In this document: positions 4,952 to 19,900 of the stretch, in pieces
Position numbering within the stretch: position 1 is the first letter of the stretch
Layout: each line of letters opens with the position of its first letter
NCBI RefSeq assembly: GCF_000297095.1
Contig: NZ_AEEA01000092.1
Span: forward strand, 1 to 29,212
DNA: 29,212 bases
From: Treponema primitia ZAS-1
GTDB taxonomy: Bacteria > Spirochaetota > Spirochaetia > Treponematales > Breznakiellaceae
Direction: 5' to 3'
The notes under the pieces: model-generated
Seen by the model: the letters and a program-made list of their open reading frames with translations, nothing else
Databases searched by the model: none
What the model was told of the DNA's origin: nothing
Translations under genes and position numbers: made by a program

Positions 4952-7900
4952 ATGATGACATCGTTAATAAAAAAGAGCGTTGTTTTGGCTTTGGCGGTTT
5001 TGGCTCTAATTTCTTGCGAGAACCCTATTCAAAATGGGTTGGGCAGCCGTGTAGATATTACCGGGCCGGATATAACCGTTCTTGACCCCGAAGCGGGGGA
5101 TTACCTTAACGGCCTGGTAAACTTTAATGTCTTTGCCGATGACGATATCAAGGTGGAAAGTGTCTTTGTATACGCCGCCATGGAAGGAAACTTTCACAAG
5201 GAAAGTCCCCAATGGATAGGTATTAGCCCACCAGCGAGTGGAAAAATCTGGACTTGGCAGAAAAATACCACCAACGAAGAGGATGGTATCCTCCTGGCGC
5301 GGTTCCGGGCGGTGGATAATACCGGAAAAACAAGCGAAACCGAGACTTTGTCCTATACAATCAAGAATTTACCCCCCCGGATCGACCTCAATATCCCCAA
5401 TTTTAGCCTAAAAGACCGAACCCGCTTGCTTGAAGAGGAACTTGCCATCGCGAACAACGGACTTTCCATCGATTCCGGCGGCGTTTTGATCGGCTATGCC
5501 ACGGATATTCAGGGCGTTCGGTACCAATCCCCCAAAATTAAGCTCTGGCGCGAGGGTACACCCAAACCGTCCTACTGGTCCGACGTAGATGTGCCGGTTT
5601 GGGAGGACATTGACCCCGCATCCTCCCTGGCAAGCTCAAAGGGACGGGAATTCCGGTACTACATCACGGATCATCAGGAACCCGGGGACCCCCGTCTCGC
5701 CGCTCCCATGGAGGTGGGAGATTATCGGGTCCAGTTCCAGGTTACCGATACCAGCAAGGGCGAAGGGATCAGTTCGATTTTCCCGCCCTCCTACACCATC
5801 GACGGCATTGATTACGATTACCTGAAAATCCATGTGGTCCCCTCCTACGAAACACCCCACCTGGATGTAAGCTTTACCCCCAATAACACCTACCAGGGTG
5901 AAGCCTTTATCGTCGAAGCCAAGGCATCCCACTCCATGGGTATCGACGGGATAGATCTGCTGGTCAAAAAATCCGGCGAAACGACCCTCCACACCCTTGC
6001 ATGGGAGGCAAATACCGAAAACCTGCAAGATCTGGATATTAACGGCACGGCCACCAAATCCCGCACCGTGGAAAGCTTTTTCATAATCCCCGGCGGCTAC
6101 TATGTAAAAACCGATGGCGACACCTTCCTGTTTGACTCGGGAACCTACGAATTTTCGGTTCAGGCGGTCTCCAAGGCCGGGGCGCGGTTTAGCCATACCC
6201 AGACCATCTATATCGACAATACCCGCCCCACGGTACAAATAACCCGGATAGCCCCCGGTGTGTATGTGGACCCCTCCAACATCGACTATTACACCCTTAA
6301 CCATGAGCAGGATCGCCCCTTCTTCACGGTGGATAACGCGCTCAATATCCAGGAAGCGTATATCGTAAACGGCAAGGTAAAAATCAATGTAGCCCCCTTC
6401 GACCAGAACGGCCTGGGAATATATGAAGTGGATGCCGCGGGCAGGGAAATACGGCGCCTCCGCTACCTCCTGGCCAGGGTGAATTACACCCCCGCGGAGC
6501 TCGCCGACCCCGGTCTTCAATCGGCTAAACTGGCGAGTATCCTGCCGCTGAGAAACGGCGTCCTGGACAGGGATGATATGTACGACGCCTTACCAAACGA
6601 GGAAGGTGTCTGGCGCCCCCATGGCGACAAGGGCGGCGAGTGGATGGCGGGGTTCATGGATAAGCTCCCGAAACCTCCCCTTACGGGCAGCATCGACATA
6701 AGTTCCCCCGCAGCGGACATGATAACCCTGGACACCAACCTGGCAGTCCCGGGAAATGAGGGGGAACTGTACCTGTTCATCACCGCCAAGGATAAGGCCA
6801 ATAACCTGGCCGCCCTGCTCAAGGGCGCCGACACCATAGGCTACCACCTCCGGGTAAACCAGGGTTCGGATGAGCCCTATATCAAATTTACGGATCTCAA
6901 GAATGTTACTGCGGTGGGCGATCTGAAAAGGGGAAACAATGTCCTGGATTCGGACAATACCATCCGGGGAAGCCTGGAGGATGATGACGGCATTACCACC
7001 ATGGGTTCACCAAACAGCGTACAATTTTTCCTCAGCCGTCTCCGCCCAGGGGCCGCTGCTTCGCCAATACCAAGCGACTGGGATGGTCCGCACCTGGTTC
7101 CTAATAACGACATGCTGCAAAACCAGACCGGCAAATCCCTCAATTTTGAATTTACCCGCACAGATTTGGGCATGGCCTTTAGCGAACCGAAACTTTTGGA
7201 CGGCATTTACAAACTTGAAGTAACCCTTTCCGACGATCCGCTTTTGAAGGACGGCCTACCCGCTGCGACCACCCACGTTGTCCGCTGCTTTGCCTACGAC
7301 GCCGCGACCCCCGCCATTGATATTATAACTCCGCAGAACTACGCCTTCATAGGAACAGACTTTACCATGGAAGTTGAGGTGTTCGATGCAAACGGCCCCC
7401 TGCACCTGGAAATCAGGCCGCCCAAGCTTGCGGATCTGCCCCCGGCAAATGCCACAGCTCAATTCTGGGATCTTAACTATATTGATTGGATTTCTACACA
7501 GCCCTCCAACATTTGGTTTACCCCCGGAACCGTGTACGGCGACTACGGCGCCCGCCGCCGGGCGGAAATACCCCAGGACATATATAACGATACCCAGCTC
7601 GTAGCATTACTGAACACGGTCAAGACGGATATAACAAATATAACGGGACCCACCCCCGTTGCTTCTGTTCCCGTTGTTACCAGTGTCTGGAAATTCAAAA
7701 TCTCGGATCTTGACCAGGACCATCTTACGGTGGGCGTACGAGGCCTGGACCGCTTCCTCAAGGAAAGTGAAAAAACCCTCACCCTAAAGTTTGACCAGAT
7801 ACCCCCGGTTATTGAAAGTACCTATCCCCTGGATCCCACATCACCAGCGGGGACCAGAACTATTCTTACCGCAGATTGGATTACCGGAAACAGCAGCTTT

Positions 7901-10900
7901 GCGGGAACCGCCTGGGACCCCACCAAGCGGGAGCAAAATAAAGAAGCGAACAGCCCAACTGCGGGAGTACCCGCGGCGGACGGAGCGGTTCTTGATGTTG
8001 TGTACTGGAACTACCGTGTTGGGGATTCAGTAAAACCACCGGCGGATCTGGGCCAATGGGAACACGCAACCATATCCAACCGGGATGCTCCCCGAACACC
8101 CTGGAGCGTATATATTGAGGCAATCCCCCCCGACGGAGTAACACCGCCCCCCGAAGGCCGTTATACCCTCTACGTTGCGGCGATTGATCAGACCGGGAAG
8201 GCAAGCCTAGTCTCCAACGGCGCAGGAGTTGTCTCTCCGGTCAACCCCCCTTCAGCATACACGAACGACTACGCCCCTGGGGTCAACACAATTGCTATCA
8301 ACTACGGGATAGACAAAACCCCGCCCACCGTAAGCGACCTTTTGACAGGCGCCCCTGCCGATACGGCAAGCGTTTCGGCCTATACCACCGAGCGGACCGC
8401 TGCCTTTGATATGAGCTGCGGTATCCATGATGATAACGGGCTCAAATCCCTGGTCATAACCCAGCGGAAAGGCAATGAACCGCCCATTACTATTCACAGT
8501 GCTGCGTACACCGGAAACGATGACTCATTGACGCTTACCGGCCTGCCCAGGAAAACCGCCGCCGACTCCTTTAGCCCCATGGAATGGGATAATCACGTCC
8601 CGGACGGTATCTATTACTATACAATTACGGTTACCGATGTGGCAAACCAGGAAACAACCATAACCCGTACCATAGATGTGGACACCACGGCGCCTGCAGT
8701 TAAGATTACCTCCCACCATGGCGCTCCCCTTCCGGGTGTGCCGGCGTACATCTTCTCGGATAAACTGTTCCTTGTGGGCGATGTGGCCGATGCCCACCCC
8801 GGGTCCGTTTACTTCTGGGACGGTCCCAGCGTATCATACCCCGGATCTCCGGGCGCCCTTACTATTCCTACCACCGCAGCGGCGGCGGCAAGTTCCGGAT
8901 GGACAAAAGCCACGGGTTCTCCCACTACCTGGAATATTGATTACACCCTTCCTCCCGAAGCGCCGGAAGGGGATAGGCATATCTATATCATTGCCTTTGA
9001 CACCCTGGGCCATCGGAATAATGGGATCACCTATACCGACGAGGATGCCAATGTATACCCGGTTCTTCCAACCGTGAGCTTTGATTTCCCCTACGCCCTG
9101 GACACCGCTCCGCCCCAGTTAACGGAAACCTATGTTGCAAACGAAGATCAAAAATTGGTATCCGCAAACTTCCTCCTCAGGGGATTGGTGGGGGATGCCA
9201 ATGGGGTGCGTTCCATTACAGTTAGACAGACATTGCGGGGCGCCCTTCCCGGCGATAGCCACAACCTTAGCTATGATGTGTTTAATAGCTGGAACACATC
9301 GATTTCTCCCCAATCGTTGTTTCCCAACGGCGTATACCTAAAGGGACCGGGCACGGGGCAGTTCTCCGGATTGAACCTGCCCTGGAACACGGAGAATAAA
9401 TTAAAAGTGGACGGTACGGTAGACTATCCGTTACCAACCCTGCCCTGGAAAAATACCGGAGCCCCGAACAATCCGGTTCTCGCCCATGACGAAACAAGCG
9501 GCGAATATGATTATACCATCACCGCTATCGATAAATTCGGCAGATCAACAACACTACTCCGCCATGTGCAGGTGGATGTGGAACCACCGGTAATAAGCTT
9601 CAGCCCTGCGCCCATAAATAAGCCGCAGAATAGCTGGTTTGATCTTACCTCCATCATCCAGGGCGCCGGTACCGATGACCTTACCGGCATAGCCTCGGTT
9701 TTCTATTGGTACGGCAGGGGAACCGTTTCCGGCGCAAGCTATACCCCGCCGCCTCCGCCGGCCTATGCTACCCTTGAGGATATTAATAATCCTCCCCTTA
9801 CTAATCCGCCAAAATTCTGGGAGACCGCTTCGGGCAATGCCACCTGGAGTGTGCCCCTGGATATATCCGAAAGCAGCTTTGCGGAGGGATACTATACCCT
9901 GTACGTAATTGCGGTGGACGGCGCCGGTAATATAGGCGGCGCCCTCACCACCCACGCTCCCCTGGAATATAATTTCCGGGTGGATAAGGCAAACCCCACG
10001 ATAGCTGAAACCAAGGTGGATCAATCAATAGATGTGGTGTACACCTCCGCTCCGGATAACCAGAGCCCCCTTAGGAAGGATTACTTTGATCTTAATTTGG
10101 ATTTGTATGACAGCTATGGTTTAGACCACGTGGTTATTAAACAGACAAAGGACAATAATCCCGCGGATCCCCTGAGCAAAAGCTTTACCCTGCCCCTGTC
10201 CGGTACCTCGGTGTCACCGGTCCTCAGTTCCCTTCCCTGGAAAGCCCTGTATACCCAGGCGGATGCGGATCCCGTAACCCTCACGGCCCCCGATGGCGTG
10301 TACGACTATGAATTTACCCTATGGGATGGAACGTATTCCGATACTGACCCAACGAAGCGTAAGTCTGCAACGATTACCCGGAAGATCACCGTGGACAACA
10401 CAAAGCCTACGGTTGCGCATATCAGCACGCCCGGCGAAATATATCAAACCATGAACGCCAGTATGGAAATTCGGGGAACCGCCGTGGACCCCGCTCCGGG
10501 AACAATACGGCGGGTACTCTATTGGACCGGAACTGCCACCGACACAAGCAGCGCAAGCGATGTGCCGGCCTATAACCCCGCCAGCCCATTGCCCTGGAAG
10601 GAAGTTGATTATAGTACCTCAGGCTGGAGCAAAGAGATTATTCTGGGATCCAACGAAGGGCAGCGTGTTGTAGCGATCATTGCGGAGGATAAGCATGGAA
10701 ATGTTAGTGACCTAAAACTTTATAATGCCGCCACAAACACAAATAATGTCAGCGTCCGTTTCTTCTATAAGGATGACAGCGCGCCCAGCTTTGACGTAAC
10801 CCTCCCGGATACGAAAAGCAGGGTCGACCGGAGTCCCCAATTCCCCATGGATGGGTATGTGCAGGACACCAATGCGGTGGACAAAATCGTGTTAGTCCAA

Positions 10901-13900
10901 AAGAAAATGAACGGCGCCGTGGCGGACCAAACCCTTGAATTTACCCTCAACCTAAACAGCGCAGCGCCGTACAAAAATCAAACCCAGTACTGGCGTTTTG
11001 CCGGCCTGCCCTATTCCGTCACCGGCGGCAGCCAGACCCCTATTTTCGGCAGTATCGGTACTTCAACCAGCGACCGCATAATTTTTACGGGCACACCCTA
11101 TACGGGGAGCGGCAACTTCGACTATACCATCACCGCCTACGATGTTTCCGGCAGATCCGTATTTGAACAACGGTATGTCACCATAGATACCACGCCGCCC
11201 ACGGCGGCCATATCGTCTTCCCCCACGAACCCACCGGCAGGTTCATGGTTCAGCCAGACCCAGTTTATCAAGGGAAGCGCCGCCGATACCGGATCGCCCC
11301 AGTCCGGGGTGGTAAATGTATACTACGCAATCACCGCACCGGGAGATTCCACACCGGCATTCAACAATTTTGCCGCCCCGGATTGGAAGCCCGCCAGAGC
11401 GCTGTCCGGATGGGCAAGCTGGGATATTACCCTGCAGGTTGACAATACCCTCGACAGTTTAGCCGAAGGGCAGTACAAGCTGCATGTCGTTGCGGTGGAC
11501 GGCGCAGGAAACATAGGCAGCGCCAACGGCCTTAACACCGCAGTTAGCTACCTCTTCAATGTTGATAAGGCGGATCCAATAATCAGCGAAACTACCATCG
11601 GATCGGATGTCTTCAGGGATGATACTGTATTTACCCTGGGCGGCCCCTTCTCCGACTCATACGGTATCGACAGCATAAGGATAACCCAAACTTCAGTGAT
11701 AAACGGGACAACGGTAACCAAGACCCTCAAAGACCATGCGGATGCGCCCACCTTCAACAGCTCCGCATACACCCAAACTACCACAGACTGGTCTTTGCTG
11801 GCCCTCCCCCGGAATCCCGGGCTGAGCGATACGATTATTAAAAACCCCGCAGCCTGGACCATAGCGGACGGGATCTACACCTATACTATCACCGCCAGGG
11901 ATAGGGCGGGTAAGGAAACTACGGCGACCCGTATCATCACCATAGATAATTCTCCCCCGGCAATTACGGTAAGCAGCCCCGATGCGGTCGCTTCCGAAGG
12001 CTGGACCGGGGACGCCACCATAACGGTAACCGGAACCGCCACGGACGCAGCCCCCGGCCATGTGGCGGATGTCTACTATTGGTTAACAGACGCAAGTGTT
12101 CCGGTGGTTCCCCTGAACACCGTTCTTGACGCAGCCGGGAACTTTATCGGCGCAACTATCTGGAAGAAAGCTCAGCTCATATCGGGTACCAACAACTGGA
12201 GCACCGGCCCATATACCCTGCCCCTTGAGGGAGAGCAGCATCTGGCGGCCCATGCGCGGGACAGCGCGAATCACCTGAGCCCAGGGGTAACCAAAACCTT
12301 CTGGGTTGATCAGGCCGATCCCAGCCTTACGGTTACCGCAAAAACTACGGATACCGCCGCCCTCATTACGGGCCCCACGGCAAGGGCGTTTAAGCTCTCC
12401 GGCGACGCCTGGGATACCAACGGTATCAAGTCAGTACAGATAGTCCAGCGGAAAGCGGGGATAACCAATCCCCTCGAAGTAACCGTATTTACCACCACCA
12501 GCTTCGGCGGCGGCGATGGCAAGAGCGCAGGCGCCGCAAAAACCTGGGACATGGGCAGCGCAAACGCCCTACCCCGTCTCCAGAACAGCGCAGGTAGTAC
12601 TACCCCATCCTTGGATGACGGCGCCTATACCTATTACATCACCCTAACCGATAATTCCGGGCGGATTACTAAGAAAGAGTTGGAAATCAACGTTGATACC
12701 ACCAAGCCCCACACCGAGGCGGGCGCCGCCAGTGATATCACCGTTACGGTTCCTACCATTCCCACCGCAGGCGATGTAGGAAGCTGGATCCGCGGAGCCG
12801 CCGTATCTATCGAAGGAAAAGCTGCGGACAGTATGCCCACCGGATCTACCGGAACCATTACCCCATCGGGGATAGAAAAGGTAATCTACTGGGCCAGTAT
12901 AAACGGCGCTTCGGAGCTAAGCGTAGGCGCCCTGGACCAACCCGGCAATAGCTGGAAAACTGCCGCCTACAATGCGGCCACCACCGAATGGTCCGCCACC
13001 CTCGTTCTGGCCAACTTTGGTCTTAGCGACGGGGTGAATAAACTTTGGGTACGCGCCTACGATAAGGCGGGAAACCTCAGCGAAGCCTATACCCGCACCT
13101 TTGGTGTGGATCAGGCAAACCCGGAGCTTATCGAAACCAGTGTTGACACCGCCGCTTCGCCCTTAGCCGAACTAGCCTATATCAAGACCGGGAGCTTTAC
13201 CCTGAGCGGAAAGATCCTTGAAACCAATCTAGACAAGCTAGTCATAACCCAGCAGGTCCGTTTATCCAACGGAACCTTTGTGGACGCCCCAATAACCATA
13301 GCGGAAATTGAAAAAACCGTCATGCCAGGGGCGGGAATCGCAGGAAACCCCTATGTGTGGGCCCTTTCCACCCCAGCCAACCAGCTGCCAAGGGAATACG
13401 GAAACAGCAGCAATCCTAACGCGCCCCTTACCGACTTTACCAATGTTGACGCCACCTTTGTCTACGGGATCACCGCCTGGGACTTAATGGGCAACGCAAG
13501 CGCCGAAGTAAAGCGGCTGGTAACCATCGACAATTCAGGCCCCCTGGTTACCATTGGCCACCCGGAACAAAACGCCAGCTATCAGGGAACGTCCATACAA
13601 ATTGACGGTACGGTCACGGACAATACCAGGGTTGATCAGGTCCGGTATATAATCGAAAACGCCGCTACCACCCTGGCAGCGCTGAAAGCACGGCCAGGCT
13701 ATCCCGTAAGCGGTTGGACCGCCGTGGAGGCCAATAAACTGGTGGCCGGAACATGGTCGGCGTTCATCGACTTTGGGGCCCTCAGTATTACTGAAGGGGA
13801 CCTGCGGCTTTGGGTAATCGCCACGGACGGCGCGAACTGGGGCGGTAGTAATGTAACCCCCGGCGATCCCGTAAGCGCAGCCTTTACCCTGGACCAGGCC

Positions 13901-16900
13901 AGACCGGAAATCGGCGCCATTACGTATACCGGTACCAGCACCGTAAGCAGGAACATCTACACCCAGGGCGGCTTCTCCTTTGAATTCGACGCCTGGGACA
14001 GCAATAAACTGCCGGACAGTAAACTCATCAACGCAGTAACCGTAACCCGCAGCGGCGTCACACTTCCCCTGAGCGCTGCCCAGGGCTTGACCATAACAGA
14101 CGGCGGCGCCAGTCCGGATACGGTCCACGTAAAGGTGGACCAGAGCGGCAGCTATGCCCTCAGCGCGGGAACCTATACCTATGTGATAACCGTTACGGAC
14201 AAGTCCGGCAAGACCAGCGTAAAAGAAACAACCGTCATCGTTGACACCACTCCCCCGGAGCTGAGTCTCAACAGTGTTACCCCCGTGGTGACAAAAACCA
14301 GCGGGGCGGTGACAACAGACTATGTAAACGGCCTGTTCTGGTTCAACGTATCATCCTCGGATGACAACGGCATATATCCCTATAACATAGCGGAGGGGGA
14401 AAACGGTTCACCCCAGGGCGGCGTTAAGTACTACTTTGTGCCAACGGGCACGGACAGTCACCCGCGGACAAATCCTTTTACGGATACCGCAGGCGGAACG
14501 GTTCTGAAACCCAATCCGTATGAGGGGGTCATTAATACTGCCTCCGTAACCAGTTCCACACCCTATACCCTCTGGATATATTCACGGGACCGGGCGGGAC
14601 GGATCAGTTACATAAGCCGGGATCTTACGATAGACCAGACCACGGACACTCCGGTGGTAAACATTCCCGCCATGGAAGGGTACAATAATACTACCAATAT
14701 CTTCAGCTTAAACCCGGGAACCACCGGGTACCCCCTGGTAGGCATAGTCAGCGATGACGACAATGTTAACGGTGCAAACCTCAAGGTATACCGCTCTGGG
14801 GCAGGCGCTTCGCCGGATCCGAATCTGGAAACAGGCTGGACCCTGCTTACCCCCGCCGACGGTCTTACGGAACTGACCCAGGTTACGGGGTCCGATAAAC
14901 AATGGCGCTTTACCTATGTGGTTCCAACCTCGCTCCTGGACGGAACCTACAAACTCCGGGTCGTGGCTGAAGATAAGGATAAGCACTACCCCAACACAAA
15001 CAACCAGCTTCCAAACCCCGGCGTGGGCGGCATGGGAACCATCACTACCCCCGCCACCGTATTGATACGGCCGGTCTACACCTTTAATGTGGACGCCGTA
15101 AAACCGGAGATAACGGTAAACACTGCTCCGGCGGCCGGTTATTTGGAGGAAACCTATAAAACATCCAAGCCCATACAGGGAACGGTAAAAGAAGCCACCC
15201 TCAAGGCGTTCCGTATCACCATAGACGGCAGCAGAATTGTCAATGCCTCCGATACGGGTGAACTCGTATTGAGTGGTACCGGTGAGACAAAGACCTGGAC
15301 CCTGAACATGGCCTCCGCCGCGTTCAACGCCCTGAACGACGGGCCCCACAGCCTGCTCTGGACTGCGGAAGACGCCGTGGGTAACACAGAAACACTGGGG
15401 AGGACCTTCTACAAGGATTCTTCCGGCCCGGATATCATCGTAACATCCCTCAACGAAGACCAGATGTACATCATCGACAGTAGGGGTATAACCAATAACG
15501 TGCCCTTCTGGTTCAATCCCAAGACCGGGCTTCTCACCTCACCGCTCCCCCCGGACCCGAGCGCCGCGCTTAAAACGGTGGCGGATGTTATTACCGATGG
15601 CACACCAAAATTAGCGGGTACCTTCTTCGACGAGTATTCCACCGTATTCGAGCCCGGCGCCGCTAACCGAAAGTTCTGGTACCGCTTCGACTATGCCGGT
15701 TTCTCCACCGACGACACCCTCACCACGTGGCAGGAAGCCACGGGCGAAACCTTCCTTGCCGGATTTGCCGATTTGACGGGCGCCGAAAAATCCGTCCGCT
15801 GGCAGATCCCCCTCAGCAGCGCCGATCCTACTTCTCCAAGTTACGGCCTGTCCCAGGGCTATCACCATGTGGACATCAAAGTGCTGGACCGCTGGGGCAG
15901 CAACAACGGCATGAACTATCAGGCCCCCGGCGATCCCGCGCCCCTGGTTTACAATTTTGAGCGTATAGCCTTCCGCCTGGACAGCGATCCCCCGGAAATA
16001 AATCTTACGGCAAAGGACAGCTCAAACAAGGCCATAGCCGACGGCGACACCTTCGGGAATCTCGCTAATCCCACCGATGTGGTGTTTAATCTTCTGGCCA
16101 AGGTTACGGACGTTACCCTCAGCTCAGTTAAGGCCGACATCCGGGTGGGCAACACCATCCTTAAAAAGCTGGGCGCCACCCCAACAGATGGTACCTATAC
16201 CACCAGCCTTGGAACCATAGGCACAGAAACCATAGCCGGTAACACCGTGAAGAACCTGAGTATCGGTGTGGCCTTTACCCAGGCGGATATGAACGCCCTT
16301 GTTGCCGCAGCGGGACCGGGTTCCAACATCTTTACTATCGTTATCACCGCCGTGGACGGCGCGCCCAGGGAACAGAAACTGGAAATCCGGTTTAAGACGG
16401 ACAGCACACCCGCACGGATCACCACCAGCAACCTGGTTACTAACCGGAGCGCCGGTATTGCAAATTATCCCTCGGTCATAATCGACGCCCAGCCCGCTAT
16501 CCAGGGAAATATTTCCGACGATTCCGGCATAGGCACGGCCAGGTACAAGATAGATCAGTACAACTACACCACCGGGGTCTACACAAATACGGTGTCCTGG
16601 ACCTCCCTGTCCGCCTCGGACTTCACCAACAACTTTATTACCATGGAAGCCTTTACGATAAACCTGGGCGCCGGCCATCTCGGCCTGACCGATGGCAAGT
16701 ACAGTATCTCCTTCGAGCTAAAGGACAAGGCGTCGCCGAGTCCGAACATAACCGAAAAGATCAACATCGTACCGTCTTCCTATCCGGGGGACGACATCGC
16801 CGATATAGAATTCTTTATTGACGGCGCTCCCCCTGCGCTGGAAACGGTGAATTTTAAATCACCCCCCTTCTACAGCGGTACGGAGCTGACCGAAAGCAGT

Positions 16901-19900
16901 ATCGATTACATGGCAGTCTATATTAAGGCTTCGGACGCGAACACCATTACCCAAATCCGGGGAAGGCTAGAAACCGATACTGCGGGGACGTATCCCCTCA
17001 TCGCGGCCCCCTACACCGATGCATCCATGCCCTCTGTCAACTACCGGCTCCTCATCCGGAAGGATAGCTGCGCTGAGGGTCTGCATAACCTTACGATAGA
17101 AGCGAAGGACGGCGCCGGCAGGACCACCGCCATCACCAAGGACTTCACCCTGGACAAATCGAATCCCATACTGGAGCTTATTGAACCCCAGTATCCAAAC
17201 CCGGACAATCATACCATCCCGGCGGAGATTACCTCCCAGGCCACCATCAAGGGGATAACCGCGGATAACTCATCGGTAAGCAAACTGTACTACCTCTTCG
17301 GAAGAACCGAAGTCAGCGCCGGTACCCTTGCCCCTGCAAGTTTCCCCCCCAACACCACGGTCAGCGTGAACGGCAAAATCTGGCGGGAATTCAAAGCCGG
17401 TATTGACAAGGACGGTAACACCATTGCTGCGGCCAGTTACATCACCAATCCTGCGATAACCACTAACCTGGACAAAGCCCAGGGCACAGGCAGTTTATAC
17501 AGCTGGAGCATCAAGCTTCCCAACTCCGTAGACCTTACCACGGATCTCGCAGCCGGTGTGGGACGATACGTTTCTCTCCGGAACGGCAGCACCTACCTTT
17601 GCGATCTGCCCATCAGATTTATGATAATCGATTCGGCGGGCAACATAGCGTATTACGATTATACGGTCATCGTGAATCCCAAGGGCGATGAACCCATGGT
17701 CACCTTCTCCCAGCCCAATCCCGCTCAAACGGCGGTTCAAAACGAAGTAGGCGGGGTAATCCAGGTAGTCGGCACCGCCAAGGACAACGACTGGATACAC
17801 CGGGTGGTGTTCCGGGTTCTGAAGGGGGACGATTCCCCCGCCACACCCATATTCATTGACAACGGCTGGACACCGGACACGGAGACAAATACGGCGTATG
17901 CCGCCCTGGGGGACAACCGCGGCGGCTGGTTCCAGGCGCCCATACTCGGCGCGCCGGGTTCCAACGTCAGTTGGAGTTTTAACCTCAACAATAACGGCGG
18001 GCTCAATCCCGAAAGCGGCAGTAACGGCAGGCTGGTCACCATCCAGGCCCTGGCCTATGACACGTCTCCCTTTAACCATCTTGCGCCGAAGACCATGGGA
18101 GAAATCGCTGTCGTCAAGGTAACCTTTGTAAACGGCCTGCCCTTCGTGGTTAGCAACAGTACCATTATTACCCCGGACCCCAAAAACGGGAAACCCTTTG
18201 CGTACACCACCAACAATCAGAATATTGGCGGCACATTTACCATAACAACCAGGATCAGGGATGATAACGGCTTGAAGGAACTTACCTACCATGGCGAAAA
18301 TACCACCGCGTGGTCTACCAATATTTTCTCGATAGTGCCGCCCGGCGGAGCGACAAACTACGCCAAACCGGTAACGGTAGTACCGGCCGCCAACCTTGTC
18401 TCCGGGACCTATTACCTCGTCCTGGAAGGTCCAAACCGGACGAACCTCCCCTTCAAGTATGACGGAACATCAGCTTCAATCCCCGCCGGCATGGTGTCCG
18501 CATCCCCGGCGCTCAACGAAACCGGCGACACCCCCTACAACGATACTGCGCATACCGCGGGCAAGAAGGGCTATATCGAGTATGAGCTCCGCCTCCGATT
18601 TGATTCCACCACCCTTATGAACAAGGACCAGCAGCTTTTCGTTAACCGGGCCGGACACTATGCGCTCTCGATCCTGGCCACGGATCATACGGACTTCAAG
18701 ATGCCCCTGGAATTAACCCTCAATATCGACAACTTCTTCCCCCTGGGAACCTACACCGGCAACGGCGTGGCCGTAGGGGCCAGTTATCAACTCCAGGGCC
18801 TTGCCTGGGATACCGGCGCCGGGGTCACCGTCCAGGGCATAAAGAAGGTAGTGGCATGGTTCAGCCGGGGCGAACAGTTCATCCCCCTGAACGAGAAAGC
18901 CATGGGCAGCGGCGCCGCATTCAGGGCCGCCGGCGATCCAATCACCGTAGCAATGGGCCGCACCGATACTAACTCCGGCACGGCGCCCGCGCTTACGACC
19001 ATCAACGGCGGAGGATCCACGATTAAATTCCCCGACCTGCGGTACACCAGAAAGTATGTGGATAACGATGGTGTTACACCGAATAGCTCCTACTATAATT
19101 TAAACTCCCCCTACATTTCCGGTGTAGAGATAGACGCAAACGAGCCGACACAGGACAACGATGAGGACGGATTCCTGGAAGGCATGGCCGATGCGGGAAC
19201 GAATTACCAATGGTACGGCCGTATCGACACGACCAAGTTCTACGACGGCCTCTTAACGGTACACTACCTGGTATACGACAAAGCGGGGAACGCCAGCTAC
19301 TACAGTAATACTATTTTCATAAGCAACAACCCGCCCAAGGTTACCAGCGTTGATATCGGTACCGATGTCCTCAACGTCGGGTTCACCACCGACCCCCGGG
19401 GCCACCGGACCATCAGCGCCAACTACGGGAACACCAACTTTACGGTGCGGAACAAGCAGGTGAGCTTTAAGATCAACATCTCCGGCGACGACGGGGCCAA
19501 ACCCTTCCACTACCGCTTCGGCTATGTTACCAACCGTGTTTCAAAACCCGCAAGCGCCCTGGTTACCGGAAAAATCTACTCCATTGAAGCGGTGGGAACC
19601 GTAAATTGGACCGCCGTGGGAGCCCCGGAAGGCTACGGTGTGGGCACCACCTTTATGGCAACCGATCATACCAGCTTTGGCGCCGGCTCCGCTCTGGAGC
19701 TGACCATAAGCAGCCTCCAGGCCAATAACACCAATGCCCATGAGGTTACCTATAACTACACCAGTTCCGACTTCTCCGCCATAGCGGACACCACCATTCC
19801 GAACGATGCATGGTTCGTCCTCAGGGTGTACAACTCCCTGAAGATCCCCATGATACCCGATGACGGTTATATGGCGAACGGCGGGGATGGCCATCTCGGT

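Larger units (their letters stand above)
4660..6868 (+). repeat. Duplicated segment, copy 1 (leader plus N-terminal 639 codons)
   Basis: This segment aligns by eye with about 23700-25930. Coding DNA matches in long exact runs (for example around 5101-5180 and 6481-6560), while the upstream DNA is more diverged but still alignable. Similarity falls off sharply after the GSDEPY codons near 6868. Confidence 0.8.

Noticed and set aside
5636..6520. Long antisense open frame (294 codons) inside giant gene 1, with a related one at 25021-25659 in copy 2
   Set aside because: It is the reverse-strand shadow of the GC-rich coding sequence. Its 'conservation' follows from conservation of the sense gene, and it has no recognisable domain or ribosome site.
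8312..14242. Periodic repeats considered as CRISPR or tandem DNA satellite
   Set aside because: The periodicity is at protein level with diverged DNA, period about 750-900 bp, and no identical short repeats with spacers.
17495..18292. Antisense open frame of 265 codons, and similar ones at 14708-15349, 13535-14128 and 21839-22366
   Set aside because: All lie wholly within the giant gene, are rich in Gly and Val as expected of shadow frames, and show no family features.
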